Shown here: positions 61,147 through 64,000 of the stretch, piece after piece | Position numbering within the stretch: the first letter of the stretch is position 1 | Layout: each line of letters begins with the position of its first letter | Assembly: GCF_938010525.1 (NCBI RefSeq) | Contig: NZ_CALLVK010000012.1 | Location: 1 to 64,000, forward strand | Source: Abiotrophia sp938010525 | Lineage (GTDB): Bacteria > Bacillota > Bacilli > Lactobacillales > Aerococcaceae | Direction: 5' to 3' | Length of the DNA stretch: 64,000 nt | Notes under the pieces: generated by a model | Database searches by the model: none | What the model was told of the DNA's origin: nothing | Seen by the model: only the letters and a program-made list of their open reading frames with translations | Position numbers and translations under genes: made by a program

Positions 61147-62553
61147 ATGGTAGTAGGAGATTTCGCAATTGAACTCGACACAGTCGTGATTGGTTCTGGC
61201 CCTGGTGGGTATGTAGCAGCTATTCGTGCTGCTCAACTGGGCCAAAAAGTTGCCATCATTGAAAAAGACTACATTGGGGGGACCTGCTTGAACGTAGGTT
61301 GTATCCCTTCTAAGGCTTTGATCAACGCTGGCCACACCTACCACAATGCTAAACACGGTGACCACTTTGGGGTTATTGCCAAAGACATTACTGTGGACTT
61401 CAAGCGTACCCAAGAATGGAAAGACAAAGAAGTTGTTGCTAAGTTAACCGGCGGGATTCGCATGTTGCTTAAGAAGAACAAGGTAGAGATTATCGAAGGG
61501 GAAGCTTTCTTCGTAGATGACCATACCTTACGTGTAGTCAAAGAAGACTCAGCTCAAACTTACAGCTTCAACAATGCCATCGTGGCAACTGGTAGCCGCC
61601 CAATCGAAATCAAAGGCTTCAAGTACAGCGACCGCGTGATTGACTCTACTGGTGCTTTGGCCCTAGACCACATTCCATCTTCTATGGTGGTAATCGGTGG
61701 GGGTTACATCGGTTCAGAATTAGCAGGTGCTTTCGCTAACTTCGGTACTAAGATTACAATCTTGGAAGGTTCTAACCAAATCATCCCAACTTTTGAAAAA
61801 GACATGGTTAAATTAGTGGAAAATGAATTCGCTAAAAAGGGTGTAGATATCATCACCAATGCTATGGCTTTGAACTCAGAAGTAAAAGACAAGTCTGTTG
61901 TAGTAACTTATGAAGTAGGGGGCAAACAACACACCGTTGAAGCTGAATACTGCTTAGTAACAGTGGGTCGCCGTCCTAATACCGATAACTGCGGCTTGGA
62001 AGTTGCTGGGGTTATCGTGGGCGAACGCGGTTTGATCAACGTTGACAAACAAGGTCGCACTAACAAACCAAACATCTTCGCTATCGGTGACGCTGTACCA
62101 GGTGCAGCCTTAGCCCACAAGGCAAGTTATGAAGCCAAGGTTGCTGCTGAAGCAATTGCTGGACAAGCATCAGAAGTTGACTACGTGGCAATGCCAGCAG
62201 TCTGCTTCACTGACCCAGAATTATCTTCTGTAGGTTACACCTTAGACCAAGCTAAGGAAGCTGGTTTGAATGCTAAAGCTGTTAAATTCCCATTAGCTGG
62301 GAACGGTCGCGCCTTGTCCTTGAACGCAACTGAAGGTTTCGTACGTTTGGTTGTGGATAAGGAAGACAACACCATCTTAGGGGCACAAGTTGCAGGGGTT
62401 AACGCTTCTGACATCATTGCTGAATTGACCTTGGCAGTTGAAGGCGGCTTGAACGCTGAAGACATCGCCTTGACAATCCACTCTCACCCATCTTTAGCTG
62501 AAACAGTTATGGATGCTGCTGAGTTGGCTTTAGGTCACCCAATTCACGTCTAA
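61147..62553 (+). CDS. pdhD: Dihydrolipoamide dehydrogenase (PDH E3)
   Basis: This 468-residue FAD enzyme reoxidises the E2 lipoyl group. It has the FAD fold VIGSGPGGYVAAIRAAQLG, redox disulfide GGTCLNVGCIPSK, NAD-binding VIGGGYIGSELAGAF and the C-terminal catalytic HSHPSLAETVMDAAE. It ends the operon, 13 bases after pdhC. It could also serve other lipoyl-dependent complexes. Confidence 0.96.
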   Translation: MVVGDFAIELDTVVIGSGPGGYVAAIRAAQLGQKVAIIEKDYIGGTCLNVGCIPSKALINAGHTYHNAKHGDHFGVIAKDITVDFKRTQEWKDKEVVAKLTGGIRMLLKKNKVEIIEGEAFFVDDHTLRVVKEDSAQTYSFNNAIVATGSRPIEIKGFKYSDRVIDSTGALALDHIPSSMVVIGGGYIGSELAGAFANFGTKITILEGSNQIIPTFEKDMVKLVENEFAKKGVDIITNAMALNSEVKDKSVVVTYEVGGKQHTVEAEYCLVTVGRRPNTDNCGLEVAGVIVGERGLINVDKQGRTNKPNIFAIGDAVPGAALAHKASYEAKVAAEAIAGQASEVDYVAMPAVCFTDPELSSVGYTLDQAKEAGLNAKAVKFPLAGNGRALSLNATEGFVRLVVDKEDNTILGAQVAGVNASDIIAELTLAVEGGLNAEDIALTIHSHPSLAETVMDAAELALGHPIHV

Positions 62554-62561
62554 TCAAATCC

Positions 62562-62587
62562 CCAATATATCATATATGATATATTGG
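62562..62587. repeat. 26-base perfect palindrome after pdhD, sharing its core with 43286-43319
   Basis: CCAATATATCATA joins its exact inverted complement. The central 16 bases ATATCATATATGATAT (62567-62582) are identical to the core of the palindrome at 43286-43319. There is no T-run, and a separate terminator follows. Confidence 0.75.
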
Positions 62588-62589
62588 TC

Positions 62590-62620
62590 AGAGCCGGGGG
62601 AAGCCTCGGCTCTTTTCTTT
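62590..62620 (+). terminator. Terminator of the pdh operon
   Basis: AGAGCCG pairs with CGGCTCT, followed by TTTCTTTT. Confidence 0.85.
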
Positions 62621-62698
62621 TATAGTCTTGAAAGGGCTTATCTGCTTGGAATACCGCCTTTTTTATGCAAAAAAGTAGCGGATTCATAGCCTAAAAGC

Positions 62699-62727
62699 TT
62701 GTAATTGATTTGTAATAGATGTATAAT
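62699..62727 (+). promoter_or_regulatory. Promoter of the LPxTG protein gene
   Basis: TTGTAA (62699-62704) and TATAAT (62722-62727), 17-base spacer. Confidence 0.6.
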
Positions 62728-62767
62728 GAGTGTAACGAGATTCGAGAATCCACTCAAGGGGGAAACG

Positions 62768-63799
62768 ATGATGAGATCATTCAAAAAAATAATCGCGACC
62801 TTACTATTATTTGCGACTATTCTAGTGCCGTCTTTTGCGGCTCATGCAGAGAGCTTGAACGCTATCTTAAAATACAGTATCTACGATTTATACAGTGGAC
62901 AATTTATTCAAGAAGTTAACTTCTTGACCCATTCATCTAAAGATTCTTCCATCATTCAAACGGTGGAGTGGTTTAATGAACGGGGCATTATGATGGACCC
63001 AAAACGCTTCAACCTCAAGGTATCCAGTTACTTAACAGAATACTCAACTTCTAAAGGTAACCTATCAGCCTATACAGCAGATATCATGGTTTACACAACA
63101 GAAGCCGAAGTTTTGAAGAACTTGGGGATTAAGGCTGAGACAGAACCTGGTGTTCGCAATGTTATTGAATTGCCTCTTTATGAGCCAGAACGCCAAATGC
63201 GTGAAGCCTGGGAGAATGCGAACAATTCTGTACCAACAGCTATTACTCCAAACGCTCCAGCTGTTGAAACAAGTAGTGAGAGTAGCGCAGCACCTAGTGC
63301 TAACACCACGACTTCTAGCCAAAATAGTTCCTCTAGCACTAGTCAAGCCGGCACTAATGAAATTAACAAGCCTGTAGCGGTTGATAAATCAAGTAGTAAC
63401 GAAACAAGCGCTAAGCCAAATGAAAATAGCCGCGGTAATACGGCAAGCCAAAATCCTACCTCAAGTGTTGTATCGACAGCAAAACCTGATGAAAGCAACA
63501 AACCCGCTAACAATCAAAATGCGACTGACAATAAAGTAGCAGCTAATCAACAAAATAATAATGCCAATCAAGCTGCAAATAAGCCGGCTGCCAATAATCA
63601 GCAGGTAACAGTTAATAAAACAGCAAACAATAACAGCCAGTCTGAATCCCGCTCTGAAGCTTCTCAAGCACCCGTTGTTCAGAAGAAAGCCTTACCTAAG
63701 ACAGGTGAAGAATCCAACTTTGGTTGGTTATTCGCTCTAGTCTTGGTAATTGCTGGTGTAGCTGTTCTATTCGGATACAAGAAAACACGAAAGCAATAG
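62768..63799 (+). CDS. LPxTG-anchored surface protein
   Basis: This protein has 343 residues from ATG 62768 (a second ATG is at 62771; AAGGGGGA site upstream). A signal peptide (about residues 1-28, ending in AHA) is followed by an N-terminal domain of about 120 residues that I do not recognise. Then comes a Ser/Thr/Asn/Gln/Ala-rich low-complexity linker (about 145-300), and the C-terminal sorting signal LPKTG with hydrophobic helix and YKKTRKQ tail. Sortase A would attach it to peptidoglycan. The linker probably spans the wall; the ligand is unknown. Confidence 0.9.
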   Translation: MMRSFKKIIATLLLFATILVPSFAAHAESLNAILKYSIYDLYSGQFIQEVNFLTHSSKDSSIIQTVEWFNERGIMMDPKRFNLKVSSYLTEYSTSKGNLSAYTADIMVYTTEAEVLKNLGIKAETEPGVRNVIELPLYEPERQMREAWENANNSVPTAITPNAPAVETSSESSAAPSANTTTSSQNSSSSTSQAGTNEINKPVAVDKSSSNETSAKPNENSRGNTASQNPTSSVVSTAKPDESNKPANNQNATDNKVAANQQNNNANQAANKPAANNQQVTVNKTANNNSQSESRSEASQAPVVQKKALPKTGEESNFGWLFALVLVIAGVAVLFGYKKTRKQ

Positions 63800-63803
63800 A
63801 AAG

Positions 63804-63829
63804 AAAGCTCCCTTTTTAGGGGGCTTTTT
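63804..63829 (+). terminator. Terminator after the LPxTG gene
   Basis: AAAGCTCCC and GGGGGCTTT pair imperfectly (one unpaired base), followed by T residues. Confidence 0.75.
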
Positions 63830-63840
63830 AACTTATTTAA

Positions 63841-63869
63841 TTGACACTGGCTGTCTTTAAGGGTATACT
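63841..63869 (+). promoter_or_regulatory. Strong promoter at the right edge of the window
   Basis: TTGACA (63841-63846) and TATACT (63864-63869) with a 17-base spacer. It leaves a leader of about 110 bases. Confidence 0.75.
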
Positions 63870-63875
63870 AGTAGC

Positions 63876-63986
63876 AATTTAGGGGCAAAATCCGAATTTT
63901 TAAGGAAATCCCGTGAGGTTTCCAAGGTGCTCAGGCCGGTTTAGACATGGCCATGTCGACGATTTTGTCTAGATGGAGAAGTGACT
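63876..63986 (+). promoter_or_regulatory. Structured 5' leader of the last, cut gene
   Basis: The leader contains GGAAATCC ... GGTTTCC, the palindrome GACATGGCCATGTC and TAGACA ... TGTCTA, so it can fold into at least two hairpins. I could not match it to a known riboswitch or leader class by eye. Confidence 0.4.
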
Positions 63987-64000
63987 ATGAAACGACGTGT
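63987..64000 (+). CDS. Start of an unidentified gene, cut by the window end
   Basis: ATG 63987 lies 7 bases after a GGAGAAG-type site and opens the frame MKRR; four complete codons plus two bases are visible. Nothing can be said about the product. Confidence 0.55.

Noticed and set aside
1..64000. CRISPR arrays, transposases, integrases, tRNA or rRNA genes
   Set aside because: No regularly spaced direct repeats, transposase or integrase motifs, or tRNA cloverleaf sequences were recognised in reading the window; a computed scan would be needed to exclude short ones.

Overview
The window is chromosomal DNA of a low-to-moderate GC Gram-positive lactic acid bacterium (order Lactobacillales, possibly Aerococcaceae or a neighbouring family; genus not determinable by eye). 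The basis is the strong GGAGG ribosome-binding sites, an LPxTG sortase substrate, a manganese-type ABC transporter, Opp peptide uptake, a four-gene pyruvate dehydrogenase operon, a tgt-yajC pair, and rnc-smc-ftsY and rpsP/rimM/trmD/rplS housekeeping clusters. No rRNA, tRNA, CRISPR array, insertion sequence or prophage was seen.

Layout. 1-4.1 kb: three paralogous oligopeptide-binding proteins (one cut by the window edge). 4.2-13.5 kb: rnc-smc-HAD-ftsY, an orphan membrane protein, a DtxR/MntR-type metal repressor, ylxM and ffh. 13.5-18.9 kb: the SirTM sirtuin/macrodomain/GcvH-like/lipoate-ligase protein ADP-ribosylation operon with its two flavin oxidoreductases. 19.2-21.7 kb: a manganese/zinc ABC transporter whose promoter carries the same TTAGG-type dyad that lies before the metal repressor gene. 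21.8-29.6 kb: rpsP, khpA, rimM, trmD and rplS, split by a tandem array of five paralogous two-helix membrane proteins of unknown function. 30.4-42.5 kb: a Gram-positive Pel exopolysaccharide operon (pelD-E-A-F-G; pelA is frameshifted) continued by a CotH-kinase lipoprotein, a VTC polyphosphate-polymerase-fold protein, a DUF4956 membrane protein and a secreted DUF4832-type glycosidase-like protein. 42.6-50 kb: nth (without the Fe-S motif), plsC-like, glutaminyl cyclotransferase, a 5-FCL/rhomboid/glucokinase/rhodanese cluster, an SGNH esterase, and a LexA-controlled YolD/Y-family polymerase pair. 50-57.3 kb: an RclA-like flavoprotein disulfide reductase, tgt, yajC and oppBCDF. 57.7-62.6 kb: pdhABCD. 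62.7-63.8 kb: an LPxTG protein, then the start of an unidentified gene.

Most notable are the five-gene membrane paralog array inserted in a ribosome-maturation cluster, and the Pel operon whose PelD is fused to a Rossmann/SDR domain, lacks a c-di-GMP-binding GGDEF domain, and is linked to a predicted phosphorylation/polyphosphate module. Secondary points are the predicted metal regulon, the substrate-binding proteins without a lipobox, and the cluster-less endonuclease III.
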